From: Ignavibacteriota bacterium
GTDB lineage: Bacteria > Bacteroidota > Ignavibacteria > Tepidaquicellales > Tepidaquicellaceae
Direction: 5' to 3'
DNA length: 45,640 nt
Assembly: GCA_020437545.1 (NCBI GenBank)
Contig: JAGQWH010000011.1
Coordinates: forward strand, 1 to 45,640
Below are positions 27,901 to 36,357 of this stretch, one piece after another. The number at the start of each line of letters is the position of its first letter. Within the stretch, counting starts at the first letter, position 1. Made by a program: the position numbers and the translations under genes. Under the pieces are notes generated by a model. That model made no database searches, was not told the origin of the DNA, and worked only from the letters and a program-made list of their open reading frames with translations.

Positions 27901-28341
27901 TTGATCAGCTGAATCTGGTAATCCAGTTGATGACCCGTAATAAATAAATATTTTATCGAAACTGGGATTTCCAACTACAAGATCTTTATAACCATCATTA
28001 TTAAAATCCCCTTTACAATCTATACTCGTTCCAAATCCGTATAATTCTCCAGTGTAAATTTTATCAGGTGTTATTGACGGACCATTTTGAGTTCCGTAAT
28101 AAATAAAAGCCTCTCCACCAGGTTCGCTTGCTGGTGAACCTAATACAACATCATCATAACCATCTCCATTTAAATCACCTGAAGAAATTGCATTACCGTA
28201 ACCGGAAAATTGCAAATCACAAACCACTTCCCAGTCCGGAAAAACTGAATCTGCATTTTCATTACCGTTATCAAAAAAATTAGCATTCAGTAAGATTGTA
28301 CCAAGAAGAATCAATGAAACAATTAATATTATTTTTTTCAT
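24931..28341 (-). CDS. Large T9SS-secreted protein: two FG-GAP/VCBS propellers plus Ig-like domain
   Basis: Signal peptide MKKIILIVSLILLGTILLNA. Residues 30-400 contain seven FG-GAP blades with DxNxDGxxD calcium loops (SGDLNGDGYDDVVLGS, KGDFNNDGYKDLVVGN and so on), the integrin-alpha-type propeller. About residues 420-520 are a Big_5-like Ig domain (VPGINSNNVNRSTDVSIVFNRDM). About 535-850 hold a second set of seven VCBS-type blades (IADIDSDGDIDILVG, ADLDGDGDQDIIFVS). An FnIII-like domain follows (PAELTAFISSVNSGNVTLNW), then the sorting domain (SQNYPNPFNPVTNLEFG, KKLVILK). The FnIII segment reads IERKTISSDWIKAG and lacks the 7-residue repeat present in two paralogues. A surface adhesin-like or structural role is plausible; none is established. 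Confidence 0.9.
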   Translation of the reverse strand: MKKIILIVSLILLGTILLNANFFDNGNENADSVFPDWEVVCDLQFSGYGNAISSGDLNGDGYDDVVLGSPASEPGGEAFIYYGTQNGPSITPDKIYTGELYGFGTSIDCKGDFNNDGYKDLVVGNPSFDKIFIYYGSSTGLPDSADQLLTNILPGGFNFGKTISSGDVNGDGYSDIISSIADQPYSSDLIAIAHVFLGSSYGINSYPGWISTIPVNTYDAAYSYVTNAGDINNDGYEDVLIGLSNSNTIFIYNGSQNKGFNEPADQIYHNSTYEFGYSVSGAGDVNSDGYDDISIGSRGGIVFAFFGSSNGIANTPDWTDSGLFNYYGYVTSSAGDFNNDGYGDISVDNNSGNANVFYGSSSGLNNIPLILICNSYHLSYGDINGDNISDILTFRDGRAYGFYGSTDTSGIINYILNTVPGINSNNVNRSTDVSIVFNRDMNSSSLNSSNIKVYAEYSGIQNAILTYDSLLKKLTIDPFEDFIAGEKINVTITSGVKTFENMNVSPFSFSFTTEATGGSARFAITDSIEITGSVNIADIDSDGDIDILVGNNTLNSMQQVKIYKNDGSGHFSYFTDVQGAYQSFTVADFDTDGDPDILSEAENDQVRLFLNDGLGNFSPSIVSGGFTGIPADLDNDGDPDIARIYSGNDVITAKNQNGSFIPQNSIIIPEHCQESYFYLYPFIEIADMDNDGDPDITEFNLAFFDYISGIFTGCESLELMKNNGQGIFTDTTLITENFIEGYSVLDKYSFALLNYDNDNDVDILTSYKKGTNQGNGNFQFYPVNNMFNTLHSADLDGDGDQDIIFVSYRSFLPKRIILINDGNGNFTLDSNLISNDINQILYTADLDGDGDIDMLNSGNGKLYINSNINCIITGPSSVTVNSQPVSYSVSNNIGYWILSNYDQTQASIVSGASDDTVYVDPGGVIGHFVLYYQDNTTLYCSKHVYVDAPLPAELTAFISSVNSGNVTLNWTTSSELNNSGFDIERKTISSDWIKAGFVKGSGTLNTPVNYSFTDRGLQSGKYNYRLKQIDFNGNFTYYELPEEVTIGIPDKYELSQNYPNPFNPVTNLEFGISELGLVSLKVYDVMGREVVTLVNEIKEPGYYTIKFNAANLASGVYFYRMTAGDFVAVKKLVILK
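25112..25146. repeat. 7-bp periodic sequence inside the sorting-domain coding region (copy 2)
   Basis: Plus-strand heptamers AATCCCA, ATTCCGA, AATCCCA, AATTCCA, AATTCGT, encoding the same NLEFGISELGLV segment as in the neighbouring genes. Confidence 0.8.
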
Positions 28342-28449
28342 GATCGTATAAATAAGTTTATTAATATTAGAATTAATCTATTCATATACCATAAATTTTA
28401 ATTCAAATGCAAAGTCTCTCTATTGAAAGTTTCTGAATCAGATTCGTTA

Positions 28450-30753
28450 TCATTTCAATAAAATAAATTTCTTCACTGCACTGAAATCCCCCGCTGTCAT
28501 CCTGTAAAAGTAAACACCGCTTGCAAGATTGGCTGCGTTGAATTTTATTGTATAATATCCCGGCTCTTTAACTTCATTAACAAGAGTAACCACTTCTCTT
28601 CCCACTGCATTATAAACTTTTATAGTAACCAATCCCAATTCCGAAATCCCAAATTCCAGATTCGTGACCGGATTGAACGGATTAGGATAGTTTTGGGAAA
28701 GACTGAATTTATCCGGAATGCCGATACTGACTGATTCAGAGAGATCATAGTATTCATAGTTACCATTGAAGTCGATTTGTTTCAATCTGTATTTGTAATT
28801 TCCTGTCTGGAGATTCTTATCAGTGAAAGTATAATATCTCGCTTCATTGACTGTACCACTACCTTCGACATATCCTGCCTTACTCCAACTATCAATTATA
28901 AATTGTCCATTATCAATTATCTTTTGTCCATTATCAACTGCTCTTTCGATTTCGAAACCTGAGTTGTTTGTCTCGGTAGATGTTGACCAGTAAAGTGTAA
29001 CATCTCTACCGGAGACAGAAGAAGTAAAAGATGAAAGTTCGACCGGTAAAGGCGCATCGACAGAAACAGTTTTACTGCAATACACAGACTGATCAATAAT
29101 ATAATTCAGTATAAACTGTCCCATCTCATTTCCCGCATTAATGAATACTGAATCATTATTGATTTCAGATATTATAGAAGCCTGAGTATTTTGTGTATTA
29201 ATAAGTGTCCAGTATCCAGCCGGTACATCACTGTAGTAAAGTACAGAATCTGTCTGAGCAGGAATATTATCCGGACCCTGAATGATACAATCCGGTAGCG
29301 GATTATTGTATTTAAATATATATGCTCCTCCGAAACCGTTTTGGATATATGCGCCTATCACTATTTCATTATTCTTTTCACCATCAAAATTTCCTGCAGA
29401 GGCTAAAGAATATGCGAATCTGCTGTGAGAATATTTACCATCCAATAATGCATCGGGATCGTTATCAATATTTTCTCCTCCGTAATAAATGTATGCTCTT
29501 CCGGTTTCAGAGTTGAAAAGGAAAGCGCTTATAATAATATCAGGATAAAGGTCGCCATTAACATCACCTAATGCTGCACAGCTTTTACCAAACTGGTCAC
29601 CTGCAAACTCACCGGTAAAAACCAGATCAGCTGTATTATCCATATTGACTCCGCCAAAGTAAAGATATGCTCTTCCGGTAAAATTATTATATGCCTGAGC
29701 TCCGATTAATACATCGGAATATCCGTCCTTGTTTACATCGCCTGCGTTTGAAACACTTCCAAGTCCATCGGATATTGATTCACCTGACATAATGACATCG
29801 GCAGTTGTATCAATTATAGTTCCGCCTAAATAAATATAGGCTTTGCCTGTCATTGTAGCTCCTACAATTATATCAGAATATCCGTCTCCGTTCACATCCC
29901 CTGCAATCGAAACATTAACTCCGTAATTACTATTGGCTGACTCTCCGGTCATTCTGCCATCAGCAATATTATCCATGTCAGGTCCGCCCAAATAAATATA
30001 AGCCCTGCCCATTATAGAACGATAATATCTGGCACCGATTACAACGTCATCATAGCCGTCTTTATTCATATCTCCTGCAGAAGATACTGAATAACCGAAA
30101 AGACTGTACGGCTCTTCTCCGTCCATAATTACATCCGGGGTTGAATCCATTAACTTTCCTCCAAAAAAAATATAAGCCCTTCCTGTATAATTAAAAGCCC
30201 TATAATGTCTGGCTCCAATAATCACATCATCATATCCGTCACCATTTACATCACCTGCTGATGCTACTGACCATCCGAATTCAGTATAAAGATCTTCTCC
30301 ATTCAGTTGTATATCAGCAACAGTATCCATTTCCGGTCCTCCGAAATAAATATATGCGTTTCCTGAGGAAGAAGCGGGAGCGCCAATAATTATATCACTA
30401 AAACCATCTCCGTTCACATCACCGGCAGAATTAACTGATAATCCAAACCAGTTATTAATTCCTCCTGATAGTATTTCTTTTCTTATCCATATGCTGTTTC
30501 CAGTATCCTGAACAAAACGAATTTTACCATCAATATTCATTCCTGTTGTTCCAAAAGCATCTTTATCAATAATAAAAGGGAAGGGTTTCGATTGATTATT
30601 CCTGAGATCATTTTCAGAAAAAGAATAGAAATCCGGATAAATTAAATCAGGTTTTCCTGCAGCATTCAAATTTAAATGAATAAATACTAAGGATGACAGA
30701 AAATATATTATGCAGAAAAAAGCTGTTCTTTTTAAAACATTATGCTTGTTCAT
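28450..30753 (-). CDS. T9SS-secreted seven-bladed FG-GAP (integrin-alpha-like) protein
   Basis: The start is taken at the second ATG (30753), which lies 7 bases from AAAGGAG; the ATG two codons upstream would be only one base from it. A signal peptide (RTAFFCIIYFLSSLVFIHLN) precedes seven regular FG-GAP blades at about residues 95-500, each with a calcium loop such as SAGDVNGDGFSDIIIGA, SAGDVNGDGYDDVIIGA and SAGDMNKDGYDDVVIGA, and an inter-blade strand GRAYIFFGG or GRAYIYLGG. An FnIII-like domain (LPVELSSFTSSVSGRDVTLYW) and a sorting domain (SQNYPNPFNPVTN, KKFILLK) follow. In the FnIII domain a duplicated 7-residue unit, VDNGQKIIDNGQFIIDSW, is encoded by heptamer-like DNA. It is a paralogue of its neighbours. 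Confidence 0.9.
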   Translation of the reverse strand: MNKHNVLKRTAFFCIIYFLSSLVFIHLNLNAAGKPDLIYPDFYSFSENDLRNNQSKPFPFIIDKDAFGTTGMNIDGKIRFVQDTGNSIWIRKEILSGGINNWFGLSVNSAGDVNGDGFSDIIIGAPASSSGNAYIYFGGPEMDTVADIQLNGEDLYTEFGWSVASAGDVNGDGYDDVIIGARHYRAFNYTGRAYIFFGGKLMDSTPDVIMDGEEPYSLFGYSVSSAGDMNKDGYDDVVIGARYYRSIMGRAYIYLGGPDMDNIADGRMTGESANSNYGVNVSIAGDVNGDGYSDIIVGATMTGKAYIYLGGTIIDTTADVIMSGESISDGLGSVSNAGDVNKDGYSDVLIGAQAYNNFTGRAYLYFGGVNMDNTADLVFTGEFAGDQFGKSCAALGDVNGDLYPDIIISAFLFNSETGRAYIYYGGENIDNDPDALLDGKYSHSRFAYSLASAGNFDGEKNNEIVIGAYIQNGFGGAYIFKYNNPLPDCIIQGPDNIPAQTDSVLYYSDVPAGYWTLINTQNTQASIISEINNDSVFINAGNEMGQFILNYIIDQSVYCSKTVSVDAPLPVELSSFTSSVSGRDVTLYWSTSTETNNSGFEIERAVDNGQKIIDNGQFIIDSWSKAGYVEGSGTVNEARYYTFTDKNLQTGNYKYRLKQIDFNGNYEYYDLSESVSIGIPDKFSLSQNYPNPFNPVTNLEFGISELGLVTIKVYNAVGREVVTLVNEVKEPGYYTIKFNAANLASGVYFYRMTAGDFSAVKKFILLK
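28631..28665. repeat. 7-bp periodic sequence inside the sorting-domain coding region (copy 3)
   Basis: Plus-strand heptamers AATCCCA, ATTCCGA, AATCCCA, AATTCCA, GATTCGT at the NLEFGISELGLV position of the sorting domain. Confidence 0.8.
28887..28945. repeat. In-frame heptamer-like insertion in an FnIII coding segment (copy 1)
   Basis: AT-rich repeat built of ATTGTCCATTATCAATTATC-type units. It encodes DNGQ-KIIDNGQ-FIID, a 7-residue repeat (21 bp, three heptamers). The paralogue at 24931 lacks it, and similar CAATTATCAATTTTCAATG sequence occurs between genes at 38381-38399. Confidence 0.75.
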
Positions 30754-30846
30754 GATCATACTCCTTTAAAACTTTTAAAAACCTGTTTAAAATTTTTTTA
30801 TTTCTGTTGAATAAATTTAATTAAAGAAATCATTATTGAATTTTTA

Positions 30847-33030
30847 CTACTTCAATATCACAAATTTCTTCACTCCAACAAAATCCCCTGTTGTCATCCT
30901 GTAAAAGTAAACACCGCTTGCCAGATTGGCAGCGTTGAATTTTATTGTATAATATCCCGGCTCTTTAATTTCATTAACAAGAGTTACCTCTTCTCTTCCC
31001 AATGCATCATAAACTTTTATAGACACCAATCCCAATTCCGAAATTCCAAATTCCAAATTCGTGACCGGATTGAATGGGTTAGGATAGTTTTGTGAAAGAC
31101 TGAATTTATCCGGAATGCCTATGATTACTGATCCTTCAAGTTCGAAGTAGTCAAAGTTGCCGTTGAAGTCAACTTGTTTGAGTCTGTATTTGTAATTTCC
31201 TGAGTTAAGATTTTTGTCAGTGAAAGTATAATCTCTCGGTTCACTTACAGTACCATTCCCGTTGACATTTCCGATCTTACTCCAGCTATCAACTGTCATC
31301 TGCTCATTATCAAATGCTCTTTCGATATCGAATCGTGAGTTGTTGAGTTCTTTTACTGTAGACCAGCTGAGCGTAACATCTCTTTCTGAGACAGAAGAAG
31401 TGAAAGATGAGAGTTCGACCGGTAATGGATAATCCCATACCACGAACGCCGTATCATAAATATTTTCATAAGATGCAATGATCGTATCCCTTCCTGTTGA
31501 TTGAGCTGTATAGCAAAATCTTGAAACACCAGTGCTATCTGATATGGAATTACCGGAAGCAGAATTTGCTCCTTTTACATTATAAATAATTGATACTCCT
31601 GACATTGGAAGTCCGTACTGACTTTTGACATGAGCGTTAATACAAAGTTGATCCGTCTGGAAAAGAGCGGTATCTTTTGGGGTAAAAGTTATATATTGAA
31701 CTCTTTCAGAGGAACCGAAAAAGCCGAAACCACAAATATCACGATTATCTATTGCTCCTACTACATCACTTATACCATCACCGTTAATATCACCGTTTGA
31801 TAAATTTATTGCCTCTCCGTTTAATATAACAGGTGTTGTATCAATTCCTGCCTGAGAGCCAAAAAATAAATTAGTTTTACCGGGATAACCATATTCAGCA
31901 GAAACTATATCATTAAATCCGTCATTATTAAAATCACCTGCTGATGTCACAGTATTTCCATCTGAATTGATAATCTCAAAGTTTAAACTCAGACCGGTTT
32001 GCGAACCAAAATATACAAATGCTTTTTCTGCAGCTATTGCAATATCATCAAATCCATCAGCATTAATATCACCAGCCGTTGAAACTGATCTTCCAAACCC
32101 GGAATATGGCTGAGATATAACCTCATCTGCCGGTTCGTAGATACCTCTGTTTGAAGCACCAAAGAAAACAAATATGTAGTTTGAAAAAGATCCGAGTATT
32201 ACATCATCAAAACCGTCATTATTAATATCTCCGGCATCAGATACACAATAGTAAAGTCCCCAACAATTTAAACTTGCCGGGACTGATGCTGTCCATGAAA
32301 AAAGTGGACTAATGCCTGAAGATGATCCAAAATATATATATGCACCTACATCCAAAGTATCATTATATACCTTTTGAATACTGGCAATTAAGTCAGAATA
32401 TCCATCACCATTTACATCTGCACTTGATACACAGTAACCAAAATTAATTACTCCCATTGGTCCATCTAACCTGTTGTCTGCAGTATCTGAGATGCCTGTT
32501 GATGATCCGTAATAGATCCAGACTATTCCGGCTCCAAGGAATGGATCCCCAACAATCAGATCTTTGTAACCATCATTATTGAAATCCCCTTTACAGTCCA
32601 CCCTGTTGCCAAATCCAATATCTGTTCCGAACAATGTCTTATCAGGATTGATAGAAGGACCATTGACAGAGCCTAGATAAATAAAGACAGCTCCACTGGT
32701 ATCATAAGCCGGAGCCCCGATCACAACATCATCATACCCATCATCGTTAAGATCGCCTGCTGAAATACCATCTCCGTATCTGGTAAACAAAACAGAATAG
32801 GTAATCCAATCCGGTTCAATTTCTATTAGATTCTCTTGATTTTGGAAATTGTTTTTTAAAATATCTGATGAAATGACTCGAAATTTACCAGTCTCAGAAA
32901 TTTTATAAACATTATTACTTTCATGATTCAAACTTTTGATTCCAGAAAAATCCTGCTCTTCAGTTATATAATTTCCGGCAGTAAGAATTCCAAATAGAAT
33001 CATTGATAAAATTAGTATTATTCTTTTCAT
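30847..33030 (-). CDS. T9SS-secreted FG-GAP propeller protein
   Basis: The start is placed at ATG 33030, 15 codons inside the longest frame, because it begins a signal peptide (MKRIILILSMILFGILTAG) very like those of the paralogues. Seven FG-GAP blades span about residues 75-460 (SAGDLNDDGYDDVVIGA, KGDFNNDGYKDLIVGD, SSADVNGDGYSDLIAS, DAGDINNDGFDDVILGS, and others). A Big_1/Ig-like domain follows (TPKDTALFQTDQLCINAHVKSQYG), then the FnIII-like domain with a shortened repeat (FDNEQMTVDSWSKIG) and the sorting domain (SQNYPNPFNPVTN, KKFVILK). Closest in plan to the 33105 gene, with which it shares the Ig-like segment. Confidence 0.9.
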   Translation of the reverse strand: MKRIILILSMILFGILTAGNYITEEQDFSGIKSLNHESNNVYKISETGKFRVISSDILKNNFQNQENLIEIEPDWITYSVLFTRYGDGISAGDLNDDGYDDVVIGAPAYDTSGAVFIYLGSVNGPSINPDKTLFGTDIGFGNRVDCKGDFNNDGYKDLIVGDPFLGAGIVWIYYGSSTGISDTADNRLDGPMGVINFGYCVSSADVNGDGYSDLIASIQKVYNDTLDVGAYIYFGSSSGISPLFSWTASVPASLNCWGLYYCVSDAGDINNDGFDDVILGSFSNYIFVFFGASNRGIYEPADEVISQPYSGFGRSVSTAGDINADGFDDIAIAAEKAFVYFGSQTGLSLNFEIINSDGNTVTSAGDFNNDGFNDIVSAEYGYPGKTNLFFGSQAGIDTTPVILNGEAINLSNGDINGDGISDVVGAIDNRDICGFGFFGSSERVQYITFTPKDTALFQTDQLCINAHVKSQYGLPMSGVSIIYNVKGANSASGNSISDSTGVSRFCYTAQSTGRDTIIASYENIYDTAFVVWDYPLPVELSSFTSSVSERDVTLSWSTVKELNNSRFDIERAFDNEQMTVDSWSKIGNVNGNGTVSEPRDYTFTDKNLNSGNYKYRLKQVDFNGNFDYFELEGSVIIGIPDKFSLSQNYPNPFNPVTNLEFGISELGLVSIKVYDALGREEVTLVNEIKEPGYYTIKFNAANLASGVYFYRMTTGDFVGVKKFVILK
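31028..31062. repeat. 7-bp periodic sequence inside the sorting-domain coding region (copy 4)
   Basis: Plus-strand heptamers AATCCCA, ATTCCGA, AATTCCA, AATTCCA, AATTCGT, at the same sorting-domain position as the other copies. Confidence 0.8.
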
Positions 33031-33104
33031 GATATTTGTACTATTTAAATTTAAAATAAATTGCAGTAAGCACATTAGTCCTTAATGCAATTATTGTTAT
33101 ACAT

Positions 33105-35990
33105 TTATTTCAACACTACAAACTTCTTCACAGCAACAAATTCCCCTGCCGTCATTCTGTAGAAATATGCGCCGCTTGCCAGATTCGCTGCGTTGAATTT
33201 TATTGTATAATATCCCGGCTCTTTAATTTCATTAACAAGAGTTTCAACTTCTCTTCCCACTGCATCATAAACTTTTATAGACACCAATCCCAATTCCGGA
33301 ATCCCAAATTCCAAATTCGTAACCGGATTGAAAGGATTAGGATAGTTTTGTGAAAGACTGAATTTATCCGGAATGCCGATACTGACTGATTCAGAGAGAT
33401 AATAGTATTCATAGTTACCGTTGAAGTCTGTTTGTTTCAGGCGGTATTTGTAATTTCCTGTCTGGAGATTCTTGTCAGTGAAAGAATAGTTTTTCGGTTC
33501 ATTGACTGTACCATTGCCTTCAACAAATCCTGCCTTGCTCCAACTATCAATTATCAATTGTCCATTTTCAATTATCTTTTGTCCATTATCAACTGCTCTT
33601 TCGATATCGAAACCTGAGTTGTTTGTTTCTGAGGTTGTTGACCAGTTGAGAGTAACATTTCTTTCTGAGACAGAAGAAGTAAAAGATGAGAGTTCGACAG
33701 GCAAAGGGAAATCCCAGGACACATACGCCGTATCAACAATATTATCTGCAGAAACAATTATGGTATCAAAACCGGAGTATTCGGAAATGTAACAGAATTG
33801 AGACATTCCGTTAATGTCTGAGGGAACTGAAGCTGACAAAGTGTTTCTTCCATGAACATTAAATTGGATCATCATACCATCAACCGGTAATCTATACTGG
33901 CTTCTTGCATAAGTTGTGCAGCAATATTCTGTATTTGACTGAAGGAAAGTCTGTTTTGGTGTAACGTGAACTGAGTACAATATATCTGCAGCACCATAAA
34001 AAGCATTAGCAGATGGTTCACCTCCTGTAATTATATCCGAATATCCATCACCATTAACATCTCCTGCACCGGATACTCGCACACCATATCCCTGCAAAGA
34101 AACAGGTGTGGTATTTATGCTAATTGAATTTCCAAAATATAAAAAAGCTCCGCCATTAAAATATCCTTCGCCTACAACAACTTCATCAAATCCATCTCCG
34201 TTAAAATCCGGCACACCCGATACAGAGTAACCATATCCTCCTATACTTGGCTCACCAAATATAATAACAAGATCAGAATCGTTTAGACCGGAAGAAGAAC
34301 CAAAATAAACATACACTATTCCGGTATCAGTATTTCCCCAGCCCGCAGGAGGAGAACCTATTACAATATCATCATAACCATCATTATTGACATCACAAGC
34401 TGATGAAACAGAAAGACCCAGCTGATTATTGTAATTGGAATCTGTGTTTTCCCAGTCTGCCGGTGCAAACATAGGTCGGTCAGGTGAACCGTAATATACC
34501 AATGCTTTGCCGTATTGTGAGTTAAACGGAGCCCCAACTATGACATCATCATATCCGTCTCCGTTTACATCACCTGCTCCTGAAACTGACCATCCCATTC
34601 CGTATAAATTTATTTCCTGACTTGTCGATGCTGTCCATGCAGGTTGATTTCCGGTAATACCCTGAGCTGAACCAAGAAAGACATATGCTCCTACATTGTG
34701 TGAAAGATAATTCTGCGGTTCACCTGTGCCTATTACTATATCATCATAACCATCACCATTAAAGTCTCCGAACCCTATAGATTCAGGATCACCACAGCAA
34801 ATAACAATTCCCGAATCATTACCTGCTAAATACCAGGATGCTGTATCATTTATCCCGGAAGCAGATCCCTGATATACATACGTTGTTCTGTCTCCCCCAT
34901 TCTGGATCACTAAATCATCAAATCCATCTGAATTCACATCACCTGCCGATGAAAGAACTTCACCGAATCCAAAATCGCCTGATAATATCTTGCTTGCGGT
35001 ATCAGGCAGACCATTAATTGAACCATAATAAAGAAAAACCTTATCATAACTAGTAGCTCCTATTGCTACATCATCATATCCATCCCCATTGACATCCCCT
35101 GCATCAGCCAAACTCCAGCCAAATCTTCCTCCTATCCCACTCATGGTCCAGTCCGGCGCTAAGGACAGCGGATCGATCGTCACCGGATATTCAGCATCCC
35201 TGTCATCAACTCTAATTGCAAATTGCTTATCATCTGTTTTCTCAAAGTATGCATTAAGCTCTTTCAAATTTGCATCCCATGCTTTGAGCGAAGCATACTG
35301 CATTTTTTCCGAGCCGTCGTTTGAACTGAATGAGACTGCATCATTTCGGACTGTCATTTTCAAAGATGTATTTGCATTTATTGTAAGACTCAGATCATTT
35401 TCATCTGACAATTTTTTCTTAACAATAAAATCCTGTCTCATCCCTTCTTTTGTATTTGTATAATCGATTCTTATATTCTCATTTTCTATCCAGGCTTTAT
35501 TTCCGGCTGAGGTAAGATCTTCATTCGTTATCCCCGTAGCATTATCTTTAATTATCAGATCTACATTCCAGTCTTCCACTTCCTTATATTTTCTGTCCGT
35601 CTCTCTGATATTCCTGTCATTTGCATCAAACAACGGTATCTTCGTCTCTCGTGCCGCTGCCTTAAATCCGTCTTTGTGATAAGTAAACCTGATGTTGTTA
35701 GCCCTGTTGGGTGACTGATAAGTATTCAGTTTTTCATTGTAAGTAATATTGTATTCCTCAAGGCTTATCTTTTCAATTGCCGCTGAATACCAGTCATGTG
35801 AGATATTCCCTGAGGTATTCAATTTACTGTCACTTAAATTCTGAGAGACCGGAATCTGATACGTGTTATCAGTTTTTATTAAATTTCTCCCGTTGTTTTG
35901 TGTAAATAATTTACTGTCAGTTTCATTCATTTTATTAAATTGAATGAAACATAAAAGTATCAATGATACAATTAATATTAACTGTTTCAT
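33105..35990 (-). CDS. T9SS-secreted FG-GAP propeller protein with extra N-terminal domain
   Basis: The start at ATG 35990 is supported by AAGGAG 6 bases upstream and by the signal peptide (MKQLILIVSLILLCFIQF); the longer frame adds 12 residues without a ribosome site. About residues 60-280 form a domain not present in the paralogues, starting around ISHDWYSAAIEKISLEEYNI and ending REDYPVTIDPLS-like (RDAEYPVTIDPLSLAPDW). Similar leaders precede FG-GAP domains in other secreted proteins. Seven FG-GAP blades follow (GRFGWSLADAGDVNGDGYDD and others), an Ig-like domain (HVTPKQTFLQSNTEYCCTTY), the FnIII-like domain with the VDNGQKIIENGQLIIDSW repeat, and the sorting domain (SQNYPNPFNPVTN, KKFVVLK). 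It is the first gene of the minus-strand paralogue row. Confidence 0.9.
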   Translation of the reverse strand: MKQLILIVSLILLCFIQFNKMNETDSKLFTQNNGRNLIKTDNTYQIPVSQNLSDSKLNTSGNISHDWYSAAIEKISLEEYNITYNEKLNTYQSPNRANNIRFTYHKDGFKAAARETKIPLFDANDRNIRETDRKYKEVEDWNVDLIIKDNATGITNEDLTSAGNKAWIENENIRIDYTNTKEGMRQDFIVKKKLSDENDLSLTINANTSLKMTVRNDAVSFSSNDGSEKMQYASLKAWDANLKELNAYFEKTDDKQFAIRVDDRDAEYPVTIDPLSLAPDWTMSGIGGRFGWSLADAGDVNGDGYDDVAIGATSYDKVFLYYGSINGLPDTASKILSGDFGFGEVLSSAGDVNSDGFDDLVIQNGGDRTTYVYQGSASGINDTASWYLAGNDSGIVICCGDPESIGFGDFNGDGYDDIVIGTGEPQNYLSHNVGAYVFLGSAQGITGNQPAWTASTSQEINLYGMGWSVSGAGDVNGDGYDDVIVGAPFNSQYGKALVYYGSPDRPMFAPADWENTDSNYNNQLGLSVSSACDVNNDGYDDIVIGSPPAGWGNTDTGIVYVYFGSSSGLNDSDLVIIFGEPSIGGYGYSVSGVPDFNGDGFDEVVVGEGYFNGGAFLYFGNSISINTTPVSLQGYGVRVSGAGDVNGDGYSDIITGGEPSANAFYGAADILYSVHVTPKQTFLQSNTEYCCTTYARSQYRLPVDGMMIQFNVHGRNTLSASVPSDINGMSQFCYISEYSGFDTIIVSADNIVDTAYVSWDFPLPVELSSFTSSVSERNVTLNWSTTSETNNSGFDIERAVDNGQKIIENGQLIIDSWSKAGFVEGNGTVNEPKNYSFTDKNLQTGNYKYRLKQTDFNGNYEYYYLSESVSIGIPDKFSLSQNYPNPFNPVTNLEFGIPELGLVSIKVYDAVGREVETLVNEIKEPGYYTIKFNAANLASGAYFYRMTAGEFVAVKKFVVLK
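33286..33320. repeat. 7-bp periodic sequence inside the sorting-domain coding region (copy 5)
   Basis: Plus-strand heptamers AATCCCA, ATTCCGG, AATCCCA, AATTCCA, AATTCGT, encoding NLEFGIPELGLV. Here Pro, the residue usual in sorting domains, replaces Ser. Confidence 0.8.
33545..33600. repeat. In-frame heptamer-like insertion in an FnIII coding segment (copy 2)
   Basis: Same type and position as 28887-28945: units of ATCAATTATCAATTGTCCATTT and TATCTTTTGTCCATTATC encode VDNGQ-KIIENGQ-LIIDSW. Confidence 0.75.
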
Positions 35991-36357
35991 AACTGCTCCT
36001 TGTGTTAGAAAGTTGATAAAATTCAACGGATGCTGAATTTCAGTGGTGGAATAACTGTGCGGATCCTATATCCGTTACTGCGGCGATTTTGAAAAGAATA
36101 AATCCAGAAAATTATATATAGAAAGCGAATAGTTATCCTATCCGTTTTTCTTAAAATTAGTTTAATTGATGCATTCTTTAAATTCAATAATTCAGGATAA
36201 TGACTTTTTCGGAAAAGTGTCAGGAAATCAAAAAATCATTATTTTACAATATGTTTTTATGTAAAATAAGTTTATCATTTAAATACTTTTCAATTAAGTG
36301 TAACTTTGATAAATTCAATTATAGAAATTCTAAAAATTATAAAAAGGAAACAGCAAT
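35991..36357. other. Divergent AT-rich gap with a 10-bp inverted repeat
   Basis: 367 bp between divergent secreted-protein genes, with no gene seen. A perfect inverted repeat TTATTTTACA (36239-36248) and TGTAAAATAA (36260-36269), 11 bases apart, lies about 90 bp upstream of the Asp-box gene. A TAACTTTG box (36301-36308) matches the Bacteroidota -7 consensus TAnnTTTG, 49 bp before that ATG, though no TTTG sits at the -33 distance. AAAAAGGAAACAGCAAT before the ATG supplies a ribosome site. The inverted repeat could be an operator. Confidence 0.4.
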
